In this document: piece by piece, positions 53,654 to 61,733 of the stretch
Layout of the letters: every line of letters begins with the position of its first letter
Position numbering within the stretch: the first letter of the stretch is position 1
DNA from: Streptomyces ferrugineus
GTDB taxonomy: Bacteria; Actinomycetota; Actinomycetes; Streptomycetales; Streptomycetaceae
Direction of reading: 5' to 3'
DNA length: 64,000 bases
NCBI RefSeq assembly: GCF_015160855.1
Contig: NZ_CP063373.1
Location: 9,275,001-9,339,000, forward strand
Notes under the pieces: model-generated
What the model was told of the DNA's origin: nothing
What the model saw: only the letters and a program-made list of their open reading frames with translations
The model's database searches: none
Translations under genes and position numbers: made by a program

Positions 53654-55278
53654 TGGGCGGCCTCCTCGGATGTGTCGGAGCTGTCGGCCGATACGGCCGG
53701 GTCGGGCACCTGCGGCACCGTCGGCCGCTCGGCGGCGAGCAGTGCTCCGATCTCGCCCTCGCGCGCGGCGATCCGCTCGGACACCTCGGCCAGGCGCCCT
53801 CGTACGGCGGCCATGTCCTCTTCGCTGAACAGTTCCGTGCCGCGCTCGCCGACCAGTTCGCGGGCCAGCTCCAGGAAGTCGATCCCCGCGTCCGCCGTGC
53901 CGCCGATGCGCACGAGCCGCGGCAGGTGGTCGGCGACCTGCTCCAGGGTGTCCAGCACCTGCTGCTGGTAGCGGTACTCCAGGATCTCCGGCGCCTCGGC
54001 CGCGGTCACCGCGCGGATGTCCAGGGCCTGCGCCTCCAGGAGGGCCGCGTTCGCCTTCGCCTCCGACTCGGCCTGGACATAGCGCTGTCGGGCGAGCGCC
54101 TCGGCGCGGTTGGTCTCGCGCTCGACGGCCGTGTCCATCTGCGCCTGGTACTGGGCGATGTCGGCCTGGATCGCGGAGAGCGTCTCCTGGCTGGAGGCGA
54201 GCTCGCGGGTCAGGTCACCCTCGTCCTGCTCCTTGCGGAGCTGGAGCGCGTACTCGTGCGTGTACGCCTCCTTGGCCACCCGCACCATCTCGGGCGCCGC
54301 CAGGTCCATGCGGTAGCGCTGGTCGGAGGGCTCGGCGTGGGTGATGTTGGCGTTGGTCAGCTCGACGGCCGGGCGGAACTGCTGGTTGAGCTGCTCCAGC
54401 AGCCGGCCGGTGTCCTCGCCGACCATGTCGTAGATGCCGGCGGCCTCCTGCTCGTAGATGAGGCTGCGGATGGTCTCGCTGACGGCGTTGCTCAGCTTCT
54501 CCTCGAAGCCGCGCACCGCGCCGAGGGTGTAGACGAACTCGGTGGGGTCGCTGATCCGGAACTGGATGAACAGGTCGATCGACGCCTTCACGCCGCCCCG
54601 GGTCGGCGCCTCGCGCACCGGCGCGTTGAAGGGGTACTCGCGCGTGGTGTTGACGATGTACGACACCCGCTTCCACGGGCTCAGCAGCACGACCCGGCCC
54701 GGCCCCACGACCTTCTCCAGCTTGCCGAACCGGGTGATCAGCGCCTGGCAGCCGTCCGGCACCATGACCATGCCCTGCCGCCACCACACGAAGGCGACGG
54801 CGAGGACCGCCACGACCCAGTAGTGCGCGCCGAACAACGGGTTGGTCAGGACGTCGGCGCCGGAGGCTCCGACGATCGACGTACCCACCGCGCCCAGCAC
54901 GAGCAGCATCAGCACCGGCAGCATGGAGATGATCGAGCGGCCCTTGGGGATCACCATCGGGCAGATGGCATGCACCATCTCGCCGTCCTCGCGCACCTGC
55001 TCGCTTCTGCCGAGCGCCTCCCCGGCCTCGTCCAGCGGCACGGTCTTCTGCCGCATGACGGTGGCGGTGGAGCCCTGTTCCCGGGCAGCCGGGAAGTCGG
55101 CCGGGTCGATGCCCTGGCCCTGGACGTCGTACTGCTCGTCGCCGCCGGTCGCTGTGGCTCGTCCGCCGGTCTGCCGCCGCAGTTCCTGCTGCGCGGCCGC
55201 CCGCGGATCGGTGCCGGAAGCGACGGCTTGGGCGACGCGCTGTGCGCCCTGCTTCGCGCGGGCTCGCGCTTGTGCCAC
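53650..55278 (-). CDS. SPFH/Band 7 membrane protein (first of a pair)
   Basis: A 542-residue partner of the preceding entry. A long Gln/Ala/Arg-rich cytoplasmic N-terminus (about 110 residues) comes before two helices (SMLPVLMLLVLGAVGTSIVG and YWVVAVLAVAFVWW). The SPFH domain contains CQALITRFGKLEKVVGPGRV and SIDLFIQFRISDPTEFVYTL, and EQEAAGIYDMVGEDTGRLLEQ follows. The coiled-coil tail (QETLSAIQADIAQYQAQM, RQRYVQAESEAKANAALLEA) resembles flotillin tails. The GTG start has GGGGGAA upstream. The 175-base upstream gap holds two TGTGGTTCC copies but no clear promoter. Confidence 0.85.
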   Translation of the reverse strand: MAQARARAKQGAQRVAQAVASGTDPRAAAQQELRRQTGGRATATGGDEQYDVQGQGIDPADFPAAREQGSTATVMRQKTVPLDEAGEALGRSEQVREDGEMVHAICPMVIPKGRSIISMLPVLMLLVLGAVGTSIVGASGADVLTNPLFGAHYWVVAVLAVAFVWWRQGMVMVPDGCQALITRFGKLEKVVGPGRVVLLSPWKRVSYIVNTTREYPFNAPVREAPTRGGVKASIDLFIQFRISDPTEFVYTLGAVRGFEEKLSNAVSETIRSLIYEQEAAGIYDMVGEDTGRLLEQLNQQFRPAVELTNANITHAEPSDQRYRMDLAAPEMVRVAKEAYTHEYALQLRKEQDEGDLTRELASSQETLSAIQADIAQYQAQMDTAVERETNRAEALARQRYVQAESEAKANAALLEAQALDIRAVTAAEAPEILEYRYQQQVLDTLEQVADHLPRLVRIGGTADAGIDFLELARELVGERGTELFSEEDMAAVRGRLAEVSERIAAREGEIGALLAAERPTVPQVPDPAVSADSSDTSEEAAQ

Positions 55279-55453
55279 GGTTCCCCCTTGTGGTTCCGAT
55301 GCCCGTTGGATGCGGTCCTACTGGTCATACACCGGTCGACCCGATGTGGTTCCAGCCATCTCACATCATGATCCGGACAAGGGTAAGGGAGGGGCCCGGC
55401 ACAGTTACCCAGCGGTATCGCTGCCGGAACCCGGCAACGACCGTGCGGCGGCC

Positions 55454-55762
55454 CTACGAGGTCCGGGAAGCCTGCCCCTGTGCGCGAGCCGTGTCGTCGG
55501 CCGTGTCCTCCTGGCTGCGGTTCGCCTCCAGGTTGGCCTTCATCCGGTCGACGCGCTGGACGATCCCGGCGGACGCGCGGTCCCGCTCCTTGCGCAGCAC
55601 GACGAAGCTGATCGGGGCCGAGAGCACCAGGGCGAGCAGGACGATCCACATGCCGTTGGAGTCGCCGAGGCCGCGCGGGGCGAGGCCGGAGTAGACGAGG
55701 CCCCAGACGACCACGAGGCAGCCCACGAAGATCCCGAGGCGCATCAGTGTGTAGCGGAGCAT
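55454..55762 (-). CDS. Small two-helix membrane protein, DUF4229-like
   Basis: A 102-residue protein: MLRYTLMRLGIFVGCLVVVW opens the first helix, then GLGDSNGMWIVLLALVLSAPISFVVL, followed by a charged amphipathic tail (ERDRASAGIVQRVDRMKANLE). It matches DUF4229 proteins often found near the menaquinone genes in Streptomyces. Function unknown. The ATG at 55762 has GGAAGAG nine bases upstream. Confidence 0.75.
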   Translation of the reverse strand: MLRYTLMRLGIFVGCLVVVWGLVYSGLAPRGLGDSNGMWIVLLALVLSAPISFVVLRKERDRASAGIVQRVDRMKANLEANRSQEDTADDTARAQGQASRTS

Positions 55763-55847
55763 CTCAATCCACTCTTCCGAATCCAAACAGGGCCACCGTC
55801 CAGTGAAGCACGGCGGGCCACCGATCTTGCACGGGGGTCGGTACGGC

Positions 55848-56372
55848 TCAGTCGAGCGGCAGCAGCATGATCACGTCGTCCCGGTCGTCGCCCGGGGCGA
55901 CCCGGATGGCGTCCGGGATCCGGCCGACCTCCTTGTAGCCGCAGGAGCCGTAGAAGCTCTCCAGGCCGAGGCCGCCGCGACAGGTGAGCCGGATCGCGTC
56001 GACGCCGTCGAAGGAGCGGGCCGCTTCCTCGGCGACCGCCAGCAGGTCGCGGCCGTAGCCCCTGCCCTGGTGGCGGGGGTGCACCATCACCGTGTACAGC
56101 CACACCCAGTGCGTCATCAGGCGGTGCGCGTTGAAGGTGAGGAAGGCCGTCGCGGCCACCTCGCCCGCCTCGTCGTGGCCGACCAGCAGCCGACTGCACC
56201 CTTCCGCCATCGCCACGAAGTGCCGCACCAGCTCCGGCCGGATCTCCTCCCGTGCCGCCGGCGGCACGAAGCCGACGGCTCCGCCCGCGTTGGAGACGTC
56301 GGTCCACAGGTCGAGGATGCCGTCGCGGAGGGCGGGGGTGACGGCTGGATCGAGTGTGAAAGTAAGAGGCAC
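55848..56372 (-). CDS. GNAT-family N-acetyltransferase
   Basis: A 174-residue acetyltransferase. The core VWLYTVMVHPRHQGRGYGRDLLAVAEE (about 90-116) holds the RxxGxG acetyl-CoA loop, and LGLESFYGSCGYKEVG is the usual late motif. The GTG start lies 16 bases after the UdgX gene on the same strand, so the two may be co-transcribed. Substrate unknown. Confidence 0.87.
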   Translation of the reverse strand: MPLTFTLDPAVTPALRDGILDLWTDVSNAGGAVGFVPPAAREEIRPELVRHFVAMAEGCSRLLVGHDEAGEVAATAFLTFNAHRLMTHWVWLYTVMVHPRHQGRGYGRDLLAVAEEAARSFDGVDAIRLTCRGGLGLESFYGSCGYKEVGRIPDAIRVAPGDDRDDVIMLLPLD

Positions 56373-56388
56373 CGAGCCATCGTACCCA

Positions 56389-57048
56389 TTACGACAGTGC
56401 TCGTGCCGCCACTTTCAGATCGGAGACCAGCCCCTCATACGCGGCCTTCCGGTCCTCGTCGTCCTGTGCCCGCAGCACCGACGACGGATGCACCGTCGCC
56501 ACCAGCCTCTCCGGCCGCCCGTGGATCTCGCGCTCCAGCAGCGCCCCGCGCGACTCCCCGACCCGGAACGACGACCCCAGCAGCGCCTTGCCCGCGCTCG
56601 CGCCCAGCACCACGATCAGCTCCGGCTCCACCACGGCCAGTTCGGCGGCCAGCCAAGGGCCGCACGCCGTCATCTCGCGGAGGGACGGCGCCTTGTGGAT
56701 ACGGCGCTTGCGGGGCTCCGCGCGCGTGAACTTGAAGTGCTTGACGGCGTTCGTGACATACGCGTCGCCGGGATCGATGCCGGCCTCCGCGAGAGCCCGG
56801 TCCAGCAGCCTCCCCGCGGGGCCGACGAACGGCTTGCCCTGGCGGTCCTCCTGGTCGCCGGGCTGCTCCCCGACGAGCATGACGCGCGCGTCCGCCGTCC
56901 CGGCGCCGAACACGGTCTGGGTGGCGTCGCGGTGCAAGGGGCAGCCGCGGCAGTCGGCGGCGGCTCGGCGCAGGGCCGGAAGGCCGCCGCGATCGGGAAG
57001 GAAGGGTTCGGCGGTGTAGGCGTCCTCGGGTGCCTTCGTGCTCACCAT
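56389..57048 (-). CDS. udgX: UdgX-type uracil-DNA glycosylase
   Basis: A family 4-like uracil-DNA glycosylase of the UdgX subgroup, which bonds covalently to the abasic site after removing uracil (219 aa). Motif A is GEQPGDQEDRQGKPFVGPAG (60-79). The UdgX-specific insertion KRRIH (114-118) carries the nucleophilic His118. Motif B is HPSSVLR (187-193). Cys33, Cys36 and Cys129 with probably His104 would hold the iron-sulfur cluster. The start is taken at ATG 57048. An ATG nine codons upstream is possible. It lies between an acetyltransferase and mqnE. Confidence 0.9.
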   Translation of the reverse strand: MVSTKAPEDAYTAEPFLPDRGGLPALRRAAADCRGCPLHRDATQTVFGAGTADARVMLVGEQPGDQEDRQGKPFVGPAGRLLDRALAEAGIDPGDAYVTNAVKHFKFTRAEPRKRRIHKAPSLREMTACGPWLAAELAVVEPELIVVLGASAGKALLGSSFRVGESRGALLEREIHGRPERLVATVHPSSVLRAQDDEDRKAAYEGLVSDLKVAARALS

Positions 57049-57094
57049 GGGGCCCGAGTACCCGCCGTGGGGCATCGGACCCGTGCCGGCCGGG

Positions 57095-58258
57095 TCAGAC
57101 GCGCATGGGCTGCGGGGACTCCCTGCGCGCCGGATCCGGGCCGTCGTACTCGCGGATGACCTCGTACCGCGTGTTGCGCTCCACCGGGCGGAACCCGGCG
57201 TCCCGGATCAGGTCCAGCAGGTCCTCGCGGGTCAGCTTGTTCGGCGTGCCGTAGTTGTCCGCGTCATGGGTGATCTTGTACTCGACGACCGAGCCGTCCA
57301 TGTCGTCCGCGCCGTGCTGCAACGCGAGCTGCGCGGTCTGGACGCCGTGCATGACCCAGAAGACCTTGACGTGCGGGACGTTGTCGAAGAGGAGACGGGA
57401 GACGGCGAAGGTCTTCAGGGCCTCCGCGCCGGTCGCCATCTGAGTGCGCTCCTGAAGGCGGTTGCGGATCTTGCCGTCCTTCATGTCCACGAAGTCGTGC
57501 TGGTAGCGCAGCGGGATGAAGACCTGGAAGCCGCCGGTCTCGTCCTGCAGCTCGCGAAGCCGGAGCACATGGTCCACCCGGTGGCGCGGCTCCTCGATGT
57601 GGCCGTAGAGCATGGTGCACGGGGTCTTCAGACCCTTCTCGTGCGCCAGGCGGTGGATACGGGACCAGTCCTCCCAGTGGGTGCGGTGGTCCACGATGTG
57701 CTGCCGGACCTCCCAGTCGAAGATCTCCGCGCCGCCGCCGGTCAGCGACTCCAGACCGGCGTCGATGAGCTCGTCGAGGATCTCGGACGCGGACAGGCCG
57801 CTGATCGTCTCGAAGTGATGGATCTCGGTGGCCGTGAAGGCCTTCAGGGAGACGTTCGGCAGAGCGGCCTTGAGCTCCCGCAGGGAGCGCGGGTAGTACC
57901 GCCACGGGAGGTTCGGGTGCAGCCCGTTGACGATGTGCAGCTCGGTGAGGTTCTCCGACTCCATCGCCTTGGCGAGCCCCACGGCCTCCTCGATGCGCAT
58001 CGTGTACGCGTCCTTCTCGCCCGGCTTGCGCTGGAAGGAGCAGTACGCGCAGGAGGCCGTACAGACGTTGGTCATGTTGAGGTGCCGGTTGACGTTGAAG
58101 TGCACGACGTCACCGTTCTTGCGGGTGCGCACCTCGTGGGCGAGACCGCCCAGCCAGGCCAGGTCGTCCGACTCGTACAGCGCGATGCCGTCCTCACGGG
58201 TCAGGCGGACACCCGCCCTGACCTTGTCCTCCAGCTCGCGCTTGAGCCCGACGTCCAT
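57095..58258 (-). CDS. mqnE: Aminofutalosine synthase (radical SAM)
   Basis: Second step of the futalosine pathway, joining the MqnA product to SAM-derived adenosine (387 aa). The cluster motif is CTASCAYC (Cys66, 70, 73). Typical are HFNVNRHLNMTNVC, LTELHIVNGLHPNLPWRYY, FTATEIHHFETISG and ALQHGADDMDGSVVEYKITH. The start ATG at 58258 has GAGAGGTG upstream. An Lrp-type gene lies 39 bases upstream and the ubiX-like gene next to it, so these three may form one unit. Confidence 0.95.
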   Translation of the reverse strand: MDVGLKRELEDKVRAGVRLTREDGIALYESDDLAWLGGLAHEVRTRKNGDVVHFNVNRHLNMTNVCTASCAYCSFQRKPGEKDAYTMRIEEAVGLAKAMESENLTELHIVNGLHPNLPWRYYPRSLRELKAALPNVSLKAFTATEIHHFETISGLSASEILDELIDAGLESLTGGGAEIFDWEVRQHIVDHRTHWEDWSRIHRLAHEKGLKTPCTMLYGHIEEPRHRVDHVLRLRELQDETGGFQVFIPLRYQHDFVDMKDGKIRNRLQERTQMATGAEALKTFAVSRLLFDNVPHVKVFWVMHGVQTAQLALQHGADDMDGSVVEYKITHDADNYGTPNKLTREDLLDLIRDAGFRPVERNTRYEVIREYDGPDPARRESPQPMRV

Positions 58259-58297
58259 GCGTGCACCTCTCTCAGACAGACTCCGTAAACCGTACGC

Positions 58298-58753
58298 CTA
58301 TACCTCTTCCGGAAGTTCCCCGACCCGGTTCTCCCACTTGGTGGAGAGCACGATCGTGGTACGCGTCCGGGAGACGCCCTTCGTCCCGCTGAGCCGCCGG
58401 ATGATCTTCTCCAGGCCGTCCACGTCCGCCGCGCGCACCTTGAGCATGTACGAGTCGTCGCCGGCGATGAACCAGCAGTCCTCGATCTCGCTCAGGTCCC
58501 GCAGCCGGCTCGCCACGTCCTCGTGGTCGGTGGCGTCGGAGAGCGAGATGCCGATCAGCGCGGTGACGCCGAGGCCGAGCGAGGCGGCGTCGACGGTGGC
58601 GCGGTAGCCGGTGATGACGCCGGCCGCCTCCAGCCGGTTGATGCGGTCGGTGACGCTGGGGCCCGACAGGCCGACGAGGCGCCCCAGCTCCGCGTAGGAG
58701 GCCCGGCCGTTCTCCCTCAGGGCCTGGATGAGCTGCCTGTCCACCGCGTCCAT
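58298..58753 (-). CDS. Lrp/AsnC-family transcriptional regulator
   Basis: A 151-residue regulator: helix-turn-helix RASYAELGRLVGLSGPSVTDRINRLEAAG (about 18-46), RAM ligand domain with GVTALIGISL, CWFIAGDDSYMLKVRAADVDGLE and TRTTIVLST. It sits between mqnE and the ubiX-like gene on the same strand. It may respond to an amino acid and influence quinone genes, but only position supports this. Confidence 0.92.
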   Translation of the reverse strand: MDAVDRQLIQALRENGRASYAELGRLVGLSGPSVTDRINRLEAAGVITGYRATVDAASLGLGVTALIGISLSDATDHEDVASRLRDLSEIEDCWFIAGDDSYMLKVRAADVDGLEKIIRRLSGTKGVSRTRTTIVLSTKWENRVGELPEEV

Positions 58754-58798
58754 GCGATTGAAAGCCTTCCGCTGAAGAGGTCTGACGTAGTTCCTGAA

Positions 58799-58828
58799 CT
58801 GATGCCTGAAGTACTGATGCCTGAAGTG
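58799..58828. repeat. Two 15-bp tandem units upstream of the Lrp gene
   Basis: CTGATGCCTGAAGTA and CTGATGCCTGAAGTG follow one another, with a partial third copy (TTCCTGAA) just before. They fill the gap between the ubiX-like stop (58839) and the Lrp start (58753) and could be regulator half-sites or replication slippage. Confidence 0.7.
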
Positions 58829-58838
58829 TGAGTGCCGC

Positions 58839-59522
58839 TCAGTCGGTCCGGGCGCCCCCGCCCAGTTCGCCCTTCCAGCGGCGGTAGAGCCGGTGTTCGA
58901 CGCCCGCCGCGTCGAGCACCCGCCCCGCGACGAAGTCCACCAGGTCCTGGATGTGCGTGGCCCCGGCGTAGAAGGCGGGCGAGGCGGGGACGACGGTCGC
59001 GCCCGCGTCGTCCAGCGTCACCAGGTGCCGCAGGGTCTGCCCGTTCAGGGGCGTCTCCCGTACGGCGACCACGAGCGCGCGCCCCTCCTTCAGGGTCACG
59101 CTCGCCGCCCGTTGCAACAGATCCTTGGACAGCCCGAGCGCGACTCCGGCGACGCAGGCCGTGGAGGCGGGCACGATCAGCATGCCCTTGGTGGGGTACG
59201 AGCCCGAGGACGGCCCGGCGGCGAGATCCCCGGCGTTCCAGTACCGCACGCCCTCGATGTCCGCCTCGAAGGTGCCGGGCTTGCCGTCGGCGCCCCGCGT
59301 GAGCCACTCCCGCAGGTCGTCCTCCCAGTGGGCGTCCCGGAAGGCGATCCCCGTCTCGTCGAGCAGGGTGAGTCGCGACGCCCGGCTGACGACCAGGTCG
59401 ACGCTCTCCCCGGCGGCGAGGAGCGCGCGCAGCACGGCGGCGGCGTATGGGGTGCCGGAGGCGCCGGACACCCCTACGATCCAAGGCGCACGCGGCGTCT
59501 CTCCTGGCTTGACTGGGTTCAC
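58839..59522 (-). CDS. UbiX-type flavin prenyltransferase of the menaquinone pathway
   Basis: Makes prenylated FMN, the cofactor of the UbiD-type decarboxylase encoded at 61730 (227 aa). Flavin loop IVGVSGASGTPYAAAVLRAL (about 15-34), YPTKGMLIVPASTACVAGVALG, and LVVAVRETPLNGQTLRHLVTL, all conserved in UbiX/Pad1. In the futalosine pathway this protein is called MqnM. The GTG start at 59522 has a weak ribosome site. The frame stays open upstream but without similarity. Confidence 0.93.
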   Translation of the reverse strand: MNPVKPGETPRAPWIVGVSGASGTPYAAAVLRALLAAGESVDLVVSRASRLTLLDETGIAFRDAHWEDDLREWLTRGADGKPGTFEADIEGVRYWNAGDLAAGPSSGSYPTKGMLIVPASTACVAGVALGLSKDLLQRAASVTLKEGRALVVAVRETPLNGQTLRHLVTLDDAGATVVPASPAFYAGATHIQDLVDFVAGRVLDAAGVEHRLYRRWKGELGGGARTD

Positions 59523-59611
59523 GACACCGAGCCTATCCGGCGTCGCGGGGTGGGAACCGACCAAGGGGGCCCGGGCGTTCCCAGAGGGGACGAAGTCGGG
59601 CGGGGGTTGCC

Positions 59612-60235
59612 ATGCCGGGTACATCGGGTTCATGGGACACGGGGCGCGAGTGGTCGCGCGGTGAGCGGGCGCTGACGGCGGCCAAGCTGATGCTGGGCTG
59701 GGTGGCGCTGCTGTGGCTGCTCGAAGTGGCGGACGCGCTCAGCGGGCATGCGCTGGACCGGTTCGGGATCATGCCGCGCGAGCCGTCCGAGCTGGTGGAC
59801 GTCGTCCCGGCCTCGTTCACCCACTTCGGCTTCGCCCATGTCGCGGCGAACAGCGTGCCGCTGCTGGTCCTGGGGTTCCTGGCCGCGCTCGGAGGCATAC
59901 GGCGGTTCCTGGCCGTCTGCGCCCTGGTCATCGTCGCCGACGGTATCGGCGTGTGGCTCATATCCCCGTCCGGCACCAACACCGCGGGCGCCTCCGGCCT
60001 GATCTTCGGCCTCTTCGGCTTCCTCCTGGTCACCGGCTTCGTGGAGCGTCGCCCGCTGGGCGTCCTGGTCGGCCTGCTGGTCGGCGCCATCTGGGGCAGC
60101 GCGATCCTGGCGGGCCTCGCCCCGACCCAGTCCGGCGTGAGCTGGCAGGGGCATCTGGTGGGGCTGGTGGCGGGGGTGGCGGCGGCATTCGTCTTCCGCC
60201 GCCGGGCCGCGCTCAGGGCCGGGGGCGCGCTTTAG
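59612..60235 (+). CDS. Rhomboid intramembrane serine protease
   Basis: A 207-residue, six-helix protease. The catalytic Ser128 is in AGASGLIFG and His181 in WQGHLVG, with the upstream HxxxN (His76, Asn80) of the oxyanion site. No zinc-finger or extra domain. It is inserted between ubiX-like and ubiA/ubiD-like genes and points the other way. Its end overlaps the Uma2 gene by 23 bases. Substrate unknown. Confidence 0.9.
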   Translation: MPGTSGSWDTGREWSRGERALTAAKLMLGWVALLWLLEVADALSGHALDRFGIMPREPSELVDVVPASFTHFGFAHVAANSVPLLVLGFLAALGGIRRFLAVCALVIVADGIGVWLISPSGTNTAGASGLIFGLFGFLLVTGFVERRPLGVLVGLLVGAIWGSAILAGLAPTQSGVSWQGHLVGLVAGVAAAFVFRRRAALRAGGAL

Positions 60236-60785
60236 GGTCGACGGGGAAGGCGCCCGTGGGGACCGTCAGCTTGCCGAGCGGGGAGTCGAGGGTGAGGTCA
60301 GGGCCGTAGGGGATGGTGTCGCGGCCTCGGTAGCCGTCGGGGCCGGGGTTCCACATGGTGACGCAGTGGCCCTTGAGGGGGTCGAGGATCAGGTAGTTGG
60401 CGATGCCCCGAGAGGCATACCAGCGGGGTTTGACCTCGTAATCGCGGCGGATACTGCCCTGAGACACTACCTCGACGACCAGTTCGATGAGGTCGGGCGG
60501 GTACGCGCCCTCGTTCTTCGCCACCTCCGAGGCCGGGATGACAGCCAGGTCGGGGCAGAACTCATTGTCCTCGTCGAACGGGAAGGCAACGTCACTGGCG
60601 AAGCCCCACTCCGCACCGACCTGGGCCTCAAGCGTGTTCCAGACCAAACGGATGGTCTGCGCGTGGTGAGGCTTGACCGGACTCATCATGATGTTGCCCT
60701 CGACAATCTCCATCCGATAGCCGGGGAACATGTCCTCGAACCGGCTGAGCTGCGAGTGCAGGCGGTCGATGTCCGAGACGGTCAT
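60213..60785 (-). CDS. Uma2-family (DUF820) putative endonuclease
   Basis: A 190-residue PD-(D/E)XK-fold protein. FCPDLAVIPASEV contains the acidic core and DLIELVVEVVSQGSIRRDYEVK the ExD and lysine elements; YLILDP follows. The family is very abundant in Streptomyces and other filamentous bacteria, with no proven role. Its codons use A/T at third positions more than the neighbours do, which suggests acquisition. The gene overlaps the rhomboid 3' end. Confidence 0.85.
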   Translation of the reverse strand: MTVSDIDRLHSQLSRFEDMFPGYRMEIVEGNIMMSPVKPHHAQTIRLVWNTLEAQVGAEWGFASDVAFPFDEDNEFCPDLAVIPASEVAKNEGAYPPDLIELVVEVVSQGSIRRDYEVKPRWYASRGIANYLILDPLKGHCVTMWNPGPDGYRGRDTIPYGPDLTLDSPLGKLTVPTGAFPVDPKARPRP

Positions 60786-60830
60786 GGCGGCCTCCCTTGG
60801 TCCTGCACCCGATGGTAGGCCGCACCGTAG

Positions 60831-61733
60831 TCACACGGTCAGACCCCGAACCAAGAGATCAAGCAACGCACACACGAACAGGGCAATCCCAATGAACCCG
60901 TTGACGCTGAAGAACGCCCTGTTCAGGCGGGACAGGTCATGCGGGCGGACGATCGAGTGCTCGTACCCGAACGCGCCGGCCACGATCAGCAGGCCCAGCC
61001 AGAAGAACGTGCCCGCGTCCGTGACGACGGCGTACCAGGCGAACAGGGCCGTGGTGATCGCGTGGCAGGCCCGCGCGCCCCAGATCGCCGCCGGGATGCC
61101 GAAGCGGGCCGGCACCGACATGACGCCGATCTCGCGGTCGCTCTCGACGTCCTGGCAGGCGTAGATCAGGTCGAAGCCGCCGATCCAGATGCCGACGGCA
61201 AGGCCGAGGATCACCGCGTCCCAGGACCAGGACCCGGTGATCGCCAGCCAGCCGCCGACCGGGCCCATGGCCTGGGCCAGGCCCAGGATGGCCTGGGGGA
61301 AGTTCGTGAACCGTTTGCCGTAGGGGTAGACCACCATCGGGATCACCGCGATGGGGGCGAGGGCCAGGCACAGCGGGTTCAGCAGGGCCGCCGAGCCCAG
61401 GAAGATCACCAGGGCGATCAGGGCGCCGGTCCAGGCGTGGCGGACCGACATCGCGCCCGTCACCAGCTCGCGCTGGGCCGTCCGCGGGTTCCGCGCGTCG
61501 ATCTCGCGGTCGATGATCCGGTTGACGGCCATGGCGAAGGTCCTGAGGCCCACCATGCAGATCGTCACCAGCAGCAGCCGACCCCAGTGGATGTTCCTGT
61601 CCCACTGGAACATCGCCGTCAGCGAGGCGATGTACGCGAAGGGCAGTGCGAACACCGAGTGCTCGATCATGACCAGGCGCAGAAACGCCTTCGTGCGTCC
61701 TGGCTGCGGAATCGCGGCGGAGGCGCTGCTCAC
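60831..61733 (-). CDS. UbiA-type prenyltransferase of the menaquinone pathway
   Basis: Attaches the polyprenyl chain to the dihydroxynaphthoate intermediate (300 aa, about nine helices). Asp-rich motifs: NRIIDREIDARNPRTAQREL (about 74-93) and CQDVESDREIGVMSVP. In the futalosine pathway this enzyme is called MqnP. The GTG start at 61733 overlaps the ubiD-like stop by four bases, so the prenyltransferase and decarboxylase are made together. It ends with VRGLTV. Confidence 0.93.
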   Translation of the reverse strand: MSSASAAIPQPGRTKAFLRLVMIEHSVFALPFAYIASLTAMFQWDRNIHWGRLLLVTICMVGLRTFAMAVNRIIDREIDARNPRTAQRELVTGAMSVRHAWTGALIALVIFLGSAALLNPLCLALAPIAVIPMVVYPYGKRFTNFPQAILGLAQAMGPVGGWLAITGSWSWDAVILGLAVGIWIGGFDLIYACQDVESDREIGVMSVPARFGIPAAIWGARACHAITTALFAWYAVVTDAGTFFWLGLLIVAGAFGYEHSIVRPHDLSRLNRAFFSVNGFIGIALFVCALLDLLVRGLTV

